DNA from: Prionace glauca
Lineage: Eukaryota > Chordata > Chondrichthyes > Carcharhiniformes > Carcharhinidae
Direction: 5' to 3'
Assembly: GCA_037974335.1 (NCBI GenBank)
Contig: CM075760.1
Span: forward strand, 63,556,515-63,620,514
DNA: 64,000 nucleotides
Shown: positions 10,359 to 22,555 of the stretch, piece after piece
How positions within the stretch are numbered: the stretch's first letter is position 1
Layout: every line of letters starts with the position of its first letter
The notes under the pieces: model-generated
Seen by the model: the letters and a program-made list of their open reading frames with translations, nothing else
The model's database searches: none
Told to the model about the DNA's origin: nothing
Program-made: the position numbers and the translations under genes

Positions 10359-13130
10359 AGGGGGTTGTGGCGGGTTCACAACTACTGTTGTGCCCATTGA
10401 TGACGGGGTGAGCAGTAAAACTGCGTGACAGCCTAGAACTCAGGTCCACGCCCGAATTCTCGCCTCTTGCAACCTTTACCAGCAATGGATATGCAGCGGA
10501 TTGAGTCTCCTGCCGATTTCTGGCAGGGGGCTGGATATATAATTGAAATTTATTTTGAAACACATTTAATTAAATTTTGCGGTAGAATTGGGTGACACAC
10601 TTGCCTTTGCAGCCTCACCAGAAAAGGTTGTGAACAGTGAGGACAAATACGAGGACATGTACGAGGTCCATGTACGAGGACAAATCGTGATCTCCTCGCC
10701 GATAGAACTGAAGGCCATTGAGGGTACCAGGCAAGGTCAAGGGCAAAGGTCGGTGCCCCATAGGAAATGTCCACCGGACAGTACCAGGGCGTGGGGGATG
10801 AGGTGGTGGGGTCTACACAAGCGGAGCCTGCAGGTAGTGAGGCCGACTCTGAACGCAATTGCTGGATAGCAGAGGGTTCCGTTACCACCCTACACGCTGT
10901 CTGTGAGGTGGGGTGGTCCCTGCTGCCACTCTGCATGTGATTGGTGGGGATTGGGAGGAGGCATCAGGAAGTTCAGGATCAAATTGCAGAAACAGGAACC
11001 AAGCCCCAGGCTACAGATTTTAGACATGAGTTTCGGAGGACTAATGGTATTGCAGGCTGACCTGTAGTCGATAAACACGAATCGGTGTTCCAGGGTTGAC
11101 TGTAGGGTCAGAGAGCTGGCATTTTTGGACCTGTTGTGAATGTAGGTGAACTGTAGTGGATCTAGGCAATCGGGGAAGCCAGAGCTGATGCATGCCATGA
11201 CTAACTTTTTGATACATTTCATAATATTGAATGCCAGAGTCAGAGTCACCGAACAACAGTGATTAGGCAGCCTGTTTGACTTTCCTTTGGTACTGGTCTT
11301 TGTTTGAGTTTTTACCTGGTGCATAGATTGGGAAACTTCCTGCCGAGAGAGGACTCATGGAGCTGTACGTTCCAATATATCAAAGTGGGACAGCAGCAAT
11401 TGCACTGAGTATTATGGATGACAGCTATTCACCGAATCCTGAAGTTTTCATCTACTATTGAAAGCAAACATTGATGCTTGTTGTTCTGTGCCAATCGAGT
11501 GTTAGATTACTACGATTGCTTCCTAACGGTGGCCAGAATGCTGTGGTGCCCTCTCCAGAGCACATTTTGTTTTTGTAAAGATAATAGAGATTCTCTGCTA
11601 TAAAGGCATCAGGATCTCCCTCTGCCAACTGGTTAGTATTGTCCAGAGGAAAGGGTCACACCAGCAGTGTTTGGTACCAGTTCTGTTGTGGGAGTTGTCA
11701 CTAAGCTGTCTTAGAGACAACAGATTACCACCTACAGGACTCCAAACAGGATTTTCTGTCAGGGTTCACTCCCTCAGCCTTCTTACCCTCCAAATCCTCC
11801 ACAGGTCGAGGGACTATTTACCTGTATCTGAATGAGGGACAATGTTGAGGACTCCCTGAAAAGCTCTCTCCCAAATGTATACATTTGTGCTACTACCAAA
11901 TGTATACATTTGAGCAGTACGGTGGCACAGTGGTTAGCACTGCTGACTCACAGTATCAGGGACCTGGGTTTAGTTCCAGCTTTGGGCCACGGTCTGTGTT
12001 GAGTTTGTACATTCTCTTTGTGTACAGGTTTACTCCAGATGCTCTACTTTCCTCTCACACTCTAAAAGACGTGCTGGATTAAACAAAAGGGTTTAAGTGA
12101 TTGTGTGTGTGTGTGTGCATTTTTTTAATGTATGTATAGTTGAACCCATCTTCAGTCTAAATGGTAATGTCTTCCCCTGAATCATGTCTAATTTTATTCT
12201 TTATTTCCCGTCCTGACAGTGAACATAATCACAATTGTGACATTGACGAGCAGAAACTGTGGTCTGTCCAAATGTGTCAGTCGTTACCTGGTGGCCATGT
12301 CAGTGGGGGATCTGCTGGTCGTTATCCTCGACCTGATATTGAGACACATTCCCATTGTTTATCATGAACAGTTTTATTTCCTGCTGTCTCTCCCTGTGTG
12401 TAACATCCACGCTGTCCTGCTTTATGCAGCTACTGACTGTTCAGTCTGGTTCACTGTCACTTTCACCTTTGATCGATTTGTGGCCATTTGCTGCCCCAAG
12501 CTGAAAAGTAAATATTGTACTGAGAAATCGGCGGCTGTGGTTCTGGGAACAGTGACTGTGCTGAGCTGTTTAAAGAACATTTTCTGGTATTTTATGTTAT
12601 TAAATCGATATCGACTGGTGAACTTCCCCTGGTTTTGTGATTACACAATGAACGTTGTGGGATCTCCGGTCTGGATAACAATCGAGTTCCTCCACAACAT
12701 TCTAACCCCGTGTGTCCCATTCATCCTGATTCTACTGTTGAATGTCCTCACCGTCAAACACATTTTAGTGAGCAGCAGAGCCCGCAGAAGACTCCGCGCT
12801 CACTCTGGGGAGAATCCTAGAGACTCAGAGATGGAGAGTCGAAGAAAATCCATCATTTTACTGTTCGTTATCTCAGCCAATTTCATCCTTTTATGGTCAA
12901 CATTAATGGTTTATTCAACATGGATACGGATATATGATTTGGGCTATCAGTCGGTGTGGTTAGATATTTTTGTTATGGATATGGGCCTCATGCTGCAACT
13001 CACAAGTTGCTGCACAAATACTGCCATTTATGCAGTGACACAGACTCACTTCAGACAACAGCTAACAAATCTGCTGAAATACCCCCTTACTGCAATTCTT
13101 CAACTTTTACACTCTGAGATGAAACTATAA
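8910..13130 (+). CDS. GPR139-like class A G-protein-coupled receptor (two exons)
   Basis: Exon 1 is 8,910-9,360 (donor CCAG/gtaagt) and exon 2 is 12,220-13,130 (acceptor ctgacag). The phase-1 junction falls inside TM1 (LLAIVGVP then VNIITIVTLT), giving about 453 residues. Exon 2 holds TM2 with the family Asp (VGDLLVV), TM3 ending FDRFVAICCP (DRF in place of DRY, near residue 235), a TM5 rich in Leu (PFILILLLN) and TM7 ending AIYAVTQTHFRQQ. This resembles the expanded GPR139-type receptors of sharks, in which the intron in TM1 is usual; the ligand is unknown. The extracellular N-terminus is unusually long and holds four 14-residue repeats (residues 56-111, MDWNVPTMDQNLG type). The first ATG of the frame was taken, but a start nearer TM1 is possible. 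A poly(A) signal lies at 13,176. The intron carries two SINEs and an L2 fragment. Confidence 0.8.
9075..9242 (+). repeat. 42-bp tandem repeat in the GPCR N-terminus
   Basis: Four in-frame copies of a 42-bp unit encode MDWN....D.NLG-type 14-mers. The frame stays open because the unit is a multiple of three. Confidence 0.85.
9960..10160 (-). mobile_element. tRNA-derived SINE, degenerate
   Basis: In reverse orientation it shows the shark SINE body (gtgggaggaaa...) and head (gaagcaacaatgctat...gtgccac). It lies in the intron of the GPR139-like gene. Confidence 0.75.
10320..10356. repeat. (CA)n microsatellite
   Basis: A nearly perfect CA run inside the GPR139-like intron. Confidence 0.97.
10370..10889. 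other. Intronic sequence, no gene recognised
   Basis: Short open frames exist on both strands but show no domain I recognise. The right part may belong to the L2 element that follows. Confidence 0.4.
10890..11335 (-). mobile_element. L2-like LINE RT fragment
   Basis: The minus-strand frame contains words of an L2/Rex-type reverse transcriptase: VTLTLAFNIMKCIKKLVMA, LDPLQFTY, RFVFIDYRSACNTI and LGLGS. It is decayed and lies in the intron of the GPR139-like gene. Confidence 0.75.
11336..11911. other. Intronic, nothing recognised
   Basis: No coding or repeat signature identified apart from a short tandem of ccaaatgtatacatttg near 11,873-11,911. Confidence 0.4.
11912..12083 (+). mobile_element. 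tRNA-derived SINE, 5' half
   Basis: Starts ggtggcacagtggttagcac and carries the box B-like gggtttagttcca and the core gtttactcc...cacactctaaaagacgtgctgg. It matches the head of the full SINE at 15,352-15,697. Confidence 0.85.
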
Positions 13131-13175
13131 CCACAAGACCCCTGCCTCTTCCTGTTTGGCGTTCATAATGTAAGT

Positions 13176-13181
13176 AATAAA
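13176..13181 (+). terminator. Poly(A) signal of the GPR139-like gene
   Basis: AATAAA lies about 45 nt after the stop codon of exon 2. Confidence 0.6.
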
Positions 13182-13186
13182 ACAGC

Positions 13187-13502
13187 CTCACAGAGACAGA
13201 AGGAGTGACAGATCGAGAGAGTGGGCAATGTGATTAACAGTGAAAGTGATAGAGAGACGGAGATTGACAGAGAGAGGGAAGGACAGAAAGACCTGGAGAG
13301 CGACAGATTTTGTAAGAGTTTATAATAGATACAGTGAAAAAAATACAGAGGCAGACAGAGAGGAAGGACAAAGACAGAGAGAGACTCACAGAGTGAGAGA
13401 AACAGAGACAGCGAGTGGGGGAAACGGTGAGGTGGGTGGACACAGAATGAGAAACAGAGACATAGGAAGACAGTTGGGAGGATGTAATAGCAAAGGGAGA
13501 GA
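13187..13502. repeat. GA-rich low-complexity tract (left part)
   Basis: Purine-rich imperfect GAGA or GACAGA repeats. Together with 14,517-14,890 it appears to be one tract split by later insertions. Confidence 0.8.
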
Positions 13503-13960
13503 ACAAAGAACAAAGAACAACACAGCACGGGAAACAGGCCCTTCGGCCCAACGAGCCCGCGCCGCCGTCCCATGGTCAGTGACCTATTCATGATTTTAGT
13601 CTATGCCTAATGTATGAGGATCAGGGAGGTCCAATATAGGGACAATTTGTTACCCAATCAATCAGCCTAAAAGCACATTTTTGGGATGTGGGAGGAAACC
13701 GGAGTACCCGGAGGAAACCCACGCAACCACGGGGAGAACGCGCAAACTCCCATGGACACAGGCCCAAATCCATGTGTCCGCACAGCAACAGAGATAGCCT
13801 CTGAGCTGTCATGATGCCCTCGAGATGGTCCAGTTTACGCACACCAACGACATGAAGCAGTAGGCAACTCCCGAAACAATATCCAAGAGCAGCCCACCAC
13901 AACCTGCCGCCCGCATGCCCCTTGCTGGACTTAAATGCCTGTGGATAAAAATTTCATTAT
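13503..13960. repeat. Dispersed repeat SR-A, copy 1
   Basis: A roughly 460-bp element opening with a gaacaaagaacaa run and gcacgggaaacaggccc. Its middle resembles the reverse complement of the SINE body (gtgggaggaaaccggag), and its end is conserved (agcagcccaccac...catgcccct). The same element occurs at 16,807 and 52,931. Confidence 0.85.
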
Positions 13961-13984
13961 TAAAGACTCTATATCCCTGAGGCT

Positions 13985-14512
13985 AAAACTGACCCCCAAG
14001 CCTACAATGCTTAATAAGGCCTGCTATATCCCCCTATATGTCGACCGCTCATGTGGCTGTCCAAGTGACTCTTGAACAACCGTACCGTGCCTGCTTCCAC
14101 CACCTTACTCGGCAGTGCATTCCACATCCCCACTACCCTTTGTGTGAAAAACTGCCCTCTAATATTAGTCTTATATCTAGCCCCCTTCACCCTAAGCCCG
14201 TGACCCCTCGTTCTATCCATTTCTAATAGCGGAAAAAGCTTATCACCATTTACTCTATCTATCCCCTTCTAATCTTATAAACCTCTATTAGATCCCCCCT
14301 CAGCCGACGTCTCTCAAAGGAAAAACAGCCCAAGTGCGTTCAATCTTTCCTCGTAAGACAGCCCTTCCATACCAGGCAACATCCTGGTAAATCTCCTCTG
14401 CACTCTCTCCAGGATCTCTACATCCTTCCGGTAGTACGGCGACCAGAACTGGACGCAGTACTCCAGGTGAGGCCTAACCAACGTTCTATACAACTGCAAC
14501 ATCACACTCCTA
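13985..14512 (-). mobile_element. CR1-like LINE 3' fragment
   Basis: Minus-strand frames encode the RT tail: MMLQLYRTLVRPHLEYCVQF, RRFTRMLPG, YEERLNALGL and FFTQRVVGMWNALPSKVVEA. It resembles the outer CR1 at 17,290-21,450. Confidence 0.9.
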
Positions 14513-14516
14513 CTCT

Positions 14517-14890
14517 TATAGGGAGAGGGAGATTAAGAGGGAAAGGGAGACAGAAAGGGAGGGCAGAAGGAAATAGTCAGAAACAAAGAGAAACAGAGAC
14601 GTACAGCGAGAGAGAGAGAGAGCATCAACGAATGGGAAATAGTGAGCCTGAACGAGTATAATGGACAGAGCAAGCACAAAAAAAACGTAGTGAGGTAGAG
14701 GGAGAAAGAGCAATAAGAAAAGGGGGCAGAGACGATGAGGGAGGGAGAGAAAGATGGAAATGGGGCAGGAGAAGGAGAGTGAGACTGAGAGGAGGCAGCA
14801 GGGACAGAGGAAGAGGATAGATAGAGGGAGGCTGAGGGTGAGGTACAGAGACAGTAAGAGAGACAGAGCAACGTATAGAGAAAGACAAAG
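14517..14890. repeat. GA-rich low-complexity tract (right part)
   Basis: Purine-rich GAGAGG or GACAGA sequence like 13,187-13,502. The long minus-strand Ser/Leu-rich frames here are low-complexity. Confidence 0.8.
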
Positions 14891-15351
14891 GCATGGATGC
14901 ATTTGTGATCATCGACAACGTATTTGAAAGAACATTTTTGAGTCTGCTTCTTCGACTGACTGTAAGGATTAGAACAGACACGCGATTGAGAGCTCATGGT
15001 GAATAACATTGTTTCCAGTCTTTACCATTTTTAACCCGAATGTGTTTCTACATGTTAGATATGAAACTAATATGTGGATTTTAAATCATTTGTGATGCTG
15101 TGACTCGATTGGTCCGTGGGAATAAAGTGCAGTGGAACTTGATTAATTCGCACACTTCTATTTATTTCCATGGTCCAAAGTTCTCCTTTTGCTCCAAGGA
15201 AATTCTGTCCTCTTTCCGAAGCTAGAATCAGCTCTCACAGTTCGGACCCACTGCTAATAATTGGTCAGAAACAATGTAACACATAGAGAAATCAGACATT
15301 AATACAGATAATTCTGGTATAACAATCGGGTGGAGTTTTTTGGGATATACC
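14891..15351. other. Unassigned
   Basis: No gene or repeat recognised. Confidence 0.4.
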
Positions 15352-15697
15352 ATAGAACCATAGAACCCTACAGTGCAGAAACAGGCCCTTCAGCCCATCG
15401 AGTCTGCACCGAACACAATCCCACCCAGACCCTATCCCCATATCCCTACACATTTTACCTGCTAATCCCTCTAACCTACACATCCCAGGATACTAAGGGG
15501 CAATTTTAACATAGCCAATGAACCTAACCCGCACATCTTTGGACTGTGGGAGGAAACCGGAGCACCCGGAGAAAACCCACGCAGACACGAGGAGAATGTG
15601 CAAACTCCACACAGGCAGTGACCCGAGCCGGGAATCGAACCCAGGACCCTGGAGCTGTGAAGCAGCAGTGCTAACCACTGTGCTACCGTGCCGCCCT
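15352..15697 (-). mobile_element. tRNA-derived SINE, essentially full length
   Basis: On the minus strand it has the tRNA-like head (gcggcacggtagcacagtgg, then box B ggttcgattcccgg), the body with ggtttcctcccacagtcc, and the tail ending tctatggttctatgg. It is the best-preserved SINE in the window and serves as the reference for the others. Confidence 0.93.
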
Positions 15698-15929
15698 AAT
15701 ATGACCTCTCTGATTGAGGCAGTTAATGCTATCCAATCCGGGAGCCCTGCAGACATATATAATATGGTGTGTCTAGGTTACCGGAAATCAGGGTGTGTAC
15801 ACTCGGAGTGTGTTTTTGTTTTCACTTGACGATTACTAGAGAAACTTAGCTAATGTTCTGGGTACCCTGGTTCCAATCTCCAATGGTGGAGATTGAATAA
15901 GTATATCTGGAATTCAGAATCAGCTGGTG

Positions 15930-16070
15930 ATCATAAGAAAACATTTTTGGAAAAAAAAACCCATCTGGTTCACCACTGTCCCAGGGAAGGAAATCTGTCG
16001 TCCTTCTGTGGTCAGGACTAATTATGACTCCAGGGCCACGGCAATGTGGTTGACAGTTAATTGTCCCCTG
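15930..16070. repeat. Dispersed repeat fragment
   Basis: The phrases gaaatctgtcgtccttctg, gactccagggccacggcaatg and tggttgacagttaa match a frequent elasmobranch interspersed repeat, recognised from memory. No intact gene. Confidence 0.55.
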
Positions 16071-16690
16071 AACATCGGCAACTCGACAGCAGAGACGCGA
16101 AGGCAGATGCCTTGAGTTGGTTACAATTAACAGACACTTGTTGTATTCCCAATGGAAGAGACGCTAATCATGAACGTTCTCAAAATTCTCCCAGTGGCAG
16201 CCAATAATATTCGGCTGTGGAGGCAATATTACCCCGTCCTGAATAAACTGAAGGAGCAAGTGCTGCAGGGGGAAACTAAAAGGCCGTTACAGCCTGAATT
16301 GCACCCACATTGGAGTGGCAGAGAGCAGCTGATTGTGGAAGATGACACACGCCTATGGGTTCAAGAGTGTCATCCTGAGCGAGGATCGCCATCCCATCCT
16401 GGCTGATCTTTACCATGGCCACCCAGGAGTGACAAACTGAAGGTCCTCCAAATTGCCATGCCTGATTTCCAGGTATGGATACAAATATTTGTCCGTGGGT
16501 CAGTGTTGGCAATATCAACAAGGGCAGAACTGTTACCAGTCATTACTCTTCTCATTTGGGAATGGGCGGGATGGCCATAGACGTGGTTGCACATGGACAG
16601 TGTCGGACTGTTCATGGGCTCTATGTTCCTGATAATGGTAGATGCTGATTCAAAATGGATGGCCATACACAGGGTGAGTTAATCAAACAC
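16071..16690 (+). mobile_element. Ty3/Gypsy-like LTR retrotransposon fossil, pol fragment
   Basis: Decayed remnant of a Ty3/Gypsy-type pol gene. Recognisable parts run from the end of the RNase H region, through the region leading into integrase, into the start of the integrase core. It is broken by several lesions and no LTR was seen. It is an old fossil lying next to other repeats. Confidence 0.7.
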
Positions 16691-16806
16691 AAGGACAAGA
16701 GTAGAGAAACTTTATGCTATGAGAAACATGCAGACAAGCTTCAGTGTGATTTGAACAGGCTCAATGTGAGGGCATGTGCAAAGCAGTTGAACTAAAAGGT
16801 GGGTAA

Positions 16807-17285
16807 GAACAAAAGAACAAAGAACAACCCAGCACGGGAAACAGGCCCTTCGGCCCAACAAGCCTGCGCCGCCGCATCACCCTACACCTATTCTACCCTG
16901 CGTGTCTACGAATAAAACCCCCCACTTAGCCAGATTCAGGGGAGAATAGTGTCAATTTGGTAAAACCAATCAGCCTAAGAGCACATCTTTGGGGTGTGGG
17001 AGGAAACCGGAGCGCCCGGAGGAAACCCACGCATCCACAGGGAGAATGCACAAACTCCCACAGACACAGGCCCAAATCCATGTGCCTGCACAGCCAGCAG
17101 TGCTAGTCACCGAGCTGTTGCGGCGCCCTTCTACCGGTCCAGGATCAAGCACACACACCGACACGAAGTACTAGGCCACTCCCGGAACCTCCAAGAGTAG
17201 CCCACGCACGACCCACCGTGTGCATGCCCCTCGTTTGACAACGAGGTGGACCTCCACCTGCGGAATAAAAGACAAAAACGTTAAT
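16807..17285. repeat. Dispersed repeat SR-A, copy 2
   Basis: Same element as at 13,503 and 52,931. This copy preserves the ending cgaggtggacctccacctg. Confidence 0.87.
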
Positions 17286-17289
17286 CACA

Positions 17290-20200
17290 AGACTGCCTTT
17301 CCGGTGTCTCCCGAGGTTCTAACCCTTATTTAATATCCCCTACCATAACCCTCTATCCTCGTTTCACTCATGTGTCTATCTAACTGAACCTTAAACGAGT
17401 CCAACGTTCCCGCCTCCACCACCCTACTCGGCAGCGCGTTCCATACCCCTACAACTCTCTGCGTAAAGAACCTTCCTCTCATATAAGAACATAAAAACAT
17501 AAGAAATAGGAGCAGGAGTAGGCCATCTAGCCCTTCGAGCCTGCCCCGCCATTCAATAAGATCATGGCTGATCTGTCGTGGCTCAGTTCCACCTTCCCGC
17601 CCTCTCCCCATAACCCTTAATCCCTTCTCTTATCAAAAACCCATCAACCCGCTTCTTAAAAATATTTAGCGAGGCAGCCTCCACCACTTCAACGGGCAGA
17701 GAATTCCAGAGATTCACCAACCTTTGAGTGAAGAAGTTCCTCCTCAACTCTGTTCTAAACCGCCTCCCCTTTATCTTGAGGCTGTGCCCCCTAGTCCTAC
17801 TGTCTTTTTTGAGCGGGAAGAGTCTCTCCACCTCTATCCTATCCATCCCATTCATCATCTTATACGTCTCAATGAGATCTCCCCTCATTCTTCTAAACTC
17901 TAACGAGTACAAGCCTAGTTTATTCAGCCTCTCCTCATAGCTCAATCCCCTCAACTCTGGTATCAGCCTAGCAAACCTCCTATGCACTCCCTCCAGGGCC
18001 AAAATATCCTTGCGCAGGTGCGGCGCCCAAAACTGCACACAGTACTCCAGCTGCGGCCTCACCAATGCCCTATACAGCTGCAGCAAGACCTCCCTACTTT
18101 TATATTCAATTCCCCTCGCTATGAAGGCCAGCATCCCATTCCAAATCCCATATCCAAATTATATCTCTCCCCCCTCACCCTTAAATCATGTCCTCTTGTA
18201 TTTGTAACCAATCTAGGGAGCAGTCTCTCACTATTGACTCTGTCTATTCCCTTCAGTATCTTATATACCTCTATCATGTCCCCCCTCAATCTTCGTCTTT
18301 CCAAGGAGAACAGTCCCGGTTTCTACAACCTTTCCTCGTACCCCAGCCCCTTCATGCCATGCAACATCCTGGTAAACCTCCTCTGCACCCTTTCCAGAGC
18401 CTCCACATCCTTCCGGTAGTAAGGTGACCAGAACTGGACGCAGTACTCCAAATGCGGTCTAACCAACGTTCTATACAACTGAAGCATTAGACGGCAGCTT
18501 TTAAACTCTATACCCCTTCCTATAAAGGCTAGCATTCCATAAGCCTTCCTGACAACATTCTCCACTTGTGTTGCAACCTTCATGGATTTGTAAACCTGCA
18601 CTCCCAGGTCCCTCTGTGTTTCTATACTCCTAATTTGTCTACCTTTAATCACATAGCTCCTCTCTACATTATTCCTTCCAAAATGCATCACCTCGCATTT
18701 GTCAGGATTAAATTCCATCTGCCACCTACCTGCCCAAAGCACCAACCTATCTATATCCTGTATCACCTCACAATCCACTTTGGTACCCGCCAACCCTGCC
18801 ATCTTGGTGTCATCAGCAAACTTGCTCTTCACACCACCTACGCTCCATTCCAAGTCATTTAAGTAGACTACAAAGAGGAGAGGTCCCAGTACTGAACCCT
18901 GCGGCACACCACTGGTCACTGGCCTCCAGCCGGACAAAGTCCCCTCCACTACTACCCTCTGTCTCCTATTACCCAGCCAGTTCTCAATCCACCTAGCTAC
19001 CTGACCTCGTATCCCATGCGCCTTAACCTTTTCTGCCAGCCTACCATGAGGGACTTTGTCAAACGCCTTACTGAAATCCATATAGATGACGTCAACCGTT
19101 TTTGTCACCTCCTCAAAGAATTCCACCAGATTCGTAAGGCAAGACCTCCCTCTAACAAAGCCATGTTGCGTATCCCCAATCAGACTGCAACGCTCCAAAT
19201 GCTCATACATCCTACCCCTAAATACTTTTTCCATTAATTTCCCTACCACCGATGTCAAACTCACCGGCCTATAATTTCTAGGGTTATCCCTGCTACCTTT
19301 TTTGAACAGCGGTACCACATTTGCTACCCTCCAATCTTCTGGGACCTCACCTGTGTCCAAAGAAGAGACAAAGATTTGCGCCAGAGGCCCAGCAATTTCA
19401 TCTTTCACCTCCCTAAGCAGCCTGGGATAAATACCATCAGGCCCCGGAGCTTTATCCATCCTTACGCTACCTAAAAGCCCTAGCACTTCCTCCCTCGTAA
19501 TAGATATTTCCTGCAGCTGATCCTCAGCTCCCTCTAACAGACCGCACAATTCCGAACCCCTCTCCTTCGTGAATACCGACGCAAAGTATTCATTCAGGAG
19601 CTCCCCCATTCCCTCCGACTCAATACATATCTCCCCACTTTTGTCCCTAAGAGGACCAATTTTCCCTCTAACTACTCTCTTGCTCCTAATATAGGAATAA
19701 AATGCCTTCGGATTTTCCTTAATCCTACCAGCCAAATCCATTTCCTGCCCTCTCTTCGCCCTTCTAATTCCCCTTTTTAGCTCCCTCCTACTCTCTCTAT
19801 ATTCCTCCAGCGCACTCTCGTACCCAGTCGTTTCGACCTAACATACGCCTCCCTCTTCTTCCTGACCAAGTCTTCGATACCCCCTGTAATCCTTCCCATC
19901 CTTCCGCTTAACCGGAACATACCTCCCCTGCAACCATTTCATTTTGCCCTTAAAAGCCTCCCACTTGCCAACCGTGGACTTGCCAGCTAACAGTCCCTCC
20001 CAATCAGTGTCCTGCAGCTCCCTCCTAATCCTGCCATAGTTCCCCTTTCCCCAGTTCAGCACACTCCCGTTCGGCCGGCACTCGTCCCTTTCCATTTTTA
20101 TCCTAAAGTAGACGGACTTGTGGTCACTATTAGCCACATGTTCGCCTACCTCTACCTCACCCACCTGCCCCGGCTCGTTTCCCAACACTAAATCCAGTAT

Positions 20201-21450
20201 AGCCTCTCTCCGAGTCGGACTGGTTACATACTGCTCTAGAGACTCTTCCAAAACACATTTCACAAACTCCTCTCCCTCCGTACCCCCAGCTCTAGGCCCC
20301 CTCCAATTCACTCCAGGAAGATTAAAGTCCCCCACTACAAACACCCTATTCTTCCTGCACCTATCCAAAATGCCCCTGCAAATGCTTTCCTCCACTGACC
20401 TCGGGCTGTTGGGTGGCCTATAATACACCCCTAGCAACGTATCCCTCCCTTTTTATTCCTCAACTCCACCCACAGTGACTCAATCCCTATCTCTTCTATA
20501 TTGTCCTCCCTCTGCACTACTGTGATGTTTTCCTTTACCAACAGTGCCACCCCTCCACCTCTCTTCAACCCTCCTCTGTCACACCTAAAATACTTGTACC
20601 CAGGAACATTCAGCTGTCAGTCCTGCCCTTCCCTTAACCATGTCTCTGCTACACCCACCACATCTAACTGCCTCACAAACATCAAAGCCCTAAGCTCATC
20701 CATTTTCCCTGCCACACTCCTAGCATTAAAACAGACACAGTTCAACCCACAAGTGTCCCTCGGAACCTCCTTCTCCCTGATACTTTTTCTTTCACCCGAC
20801 TCTCTCCCACCCACCTCCCCACCACCCCTCCATATTAGTTTAAATCATTCATAAACACCCCAGCTAACCTCCCCGCTAAGACATTAGTTCCCTTGCCGTT
20901 CAAATTCTCCCCACCCCTCCTGTACAATTGCCCTTCTCTCCTAAACACCTCCCAGTGATCCACAAAAGTAAAGCCCTCCACCCTACACCAATCCCTCAGC
21001 CATGCATTCAGTTGCATGATCTCGTCATTCTTTGCCCTGCTGGTGCAGGGCAACAACCCAGAGAGTGCCACCCTGGAGGTCCTACTCTTTAGTTCGGCCC
21101 CCAACTCCCTAAATTGCCTATGGACCTCAACCCTACTCCTCCTTCCTATGTCCCCCTCCCCTACATGTACTATGACCTCAGCCTGTGCCCCCTCCCCTTT
21201 CAAAATTCCCTCTACCCTGTCCGTTACATCCTTGACCCCTGCTCCAGGAAGGCAGACCACCATCCTGGAGTCACGCCTCTGTCCACAGAACCTCCTATCG
21301 ATACCCCTGACCCTCCCGTCCCCTACCACTATCACCTTGCTAGCCCCCTTCTGTCCCTCTAAGTCAGTCACCTCCTCCTGCCTACCTTTCTGTGCCCCTG
21401 TCGACGAACCATGGGGGGCCTCTGGGGAGGCCGGGGGACCCTGACTACTC
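17290..21450 (-). mobile_element. Near full-length CR1-like LINE
   Basis: Minus strand, 5' end near 21,450. ORF1 (about 21,430-20,835) has an SGNH/esterase-like domain: the first block VVGDGRVRG, then VIVHVGEGDI, VALSGLLP, FVDHW and the terminal LNGKGTNVLAGRL. ORF2 begins with an APE endonuclease in two broken frames (20,814-20,617: NARSVAGKMDELRAL and ETWL; 20,437-19,838: GDFNLPGVNW and NSDHKSVYF). The reverse transcriptase follows in a 472-codon frame (19,741-18,323) with [30 protein letters not shown] and the catalytic FADDTK. The tail reads FFTQRVVGVWNALPS at 17,330-17,480. A second CR1 sits inside its 3' part. Frames are broken in ORF2, so it is unlikely to be active. Confidence 0.9.
17485..18131 (-). 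mobile_element. CR1-like LINE nested in another CR1
   Basis: A 3' fragment of the same subfamily as 5,088-6,785. The open frame 18,134-17,583 carries LEYCVQFWAPHLRKDILALE and FFTQRLVNLWNSLPVEVVEA, and it ends in the 3' TTCTTATG-type tail. It splits the outer element between YNLDM and RGRFF, so it is younger. Confidence 0.92.
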
Positions 21451-22425
21451 TTGTGTGTAAGTGTGAGGTTATCACTTTGCAGCAATAATAGGAAGACAGA
21501 TTATTATCTGAATGGGTGTAATTTGAGAGAGGTGGATACACAGCGAGACCTTGGCGTCCCCATGCATCAGGAGCTGAAAGTAAGCGCTCATGTACAACAG
21601 GCAGTAAAGAAGGCCAATGGTATGATAACCTTCAAAAGGATAAGATCTAACGACAGAAATAGAGATGTGTTTATGCAGTTGTACAGGAAATTGCTGAGGC
21701 CACACTTCGATATTGTGTGCAGTTTTGATTTCATTATTTGGGGAAGGATGTCCCTGCTACAGAGGGACTGTGCATGCATCAATGACTGAAAGTTAGTGCG
21801 CATGTACAACAGCAATAATGAAGGCCAATGGTATGCTGGCCTTCAAAGGGAGAAGATCTGAGTACAGGAATAGAGATGTATTACTGCAGTTATACAGGAC
21901 ATTGCTGAGGCCACACTTCGAGGATTGTGTGCAATTTTGATGTCCTTATCTGAGGAAGGATGTCCTTGCATTAGAAGGAGTACAGTGACTGTTTACCAGA
22001 CTGATTCCTGAGATGACAATCTGTGATATAAAGAGCGACTAAGTCAGTTAGGATTTTATTCATTGGAGTTTATTAGAGTTAAACTTACAATATTGGAACA
22101 GGTTTAGACAGGGGAGATTCCGAAAGAATACCCCGATGCTTAGGAAATTGTGGACTAAGGTTCATGGTTTGAGGATAAGCTTCAACTTCTTAGAACAGAG
22201 AGGAGAGAAATTTCTCCACCTAGATACAGAAAGTAGCTGAGGCCAAAATCTTTCGTGATTTCAAGAAGATATGATGTATAACTCTTGTGGCTAAAGTGAT
22301 TACGGGATCTGGGAGGAAGGGTTAGTTAGGGTATTGAAGTTGATGATCACCTATGACCAAACTGAATGGCGGAGCAGGCTCGAAGGCCTGAATCGCCCAG
22401 TCCTGCTTTTACCATATTTCAATAT
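21451..22425 (+). mobile_element. CR1-like LINE fragments, plus strand
   Basis: RT C-terminal words LNGCNLREVDTQRDLGVPMH and QQAVKKANGM are followed by repeated copies of the phrase aaggccaatggtatg (near 21,612 and 21,824), so part of it is locally duplicated. The 3' phrase aatggcggagcaggctcg lies near 22,365. Broken. Confidence 0.8.
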
Positions 22426-22555
22426 TTCTATGATTGTGAAGCTGAGGTGAGTTTGTACATGATTTGTGTCCCAACATTGTGCAACTTTGAGCCTTGTCTG
22501 AGTCCGAAACGTGTGTGAATCTGAACCAGGTCTCTGTCTGAAACTGAATGGGTCT

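Noticed and set aside
13163-13593. Ser/Leu-rich minus-strand frames
   Set aside because: Antisense of a GA-rich tract.
16152-16406. 84-codon plus-strand frame as a host gene
   Set aside because: Its words match the pol region of Ty3/Gypsy elements, so it is treated as part of a fossil.
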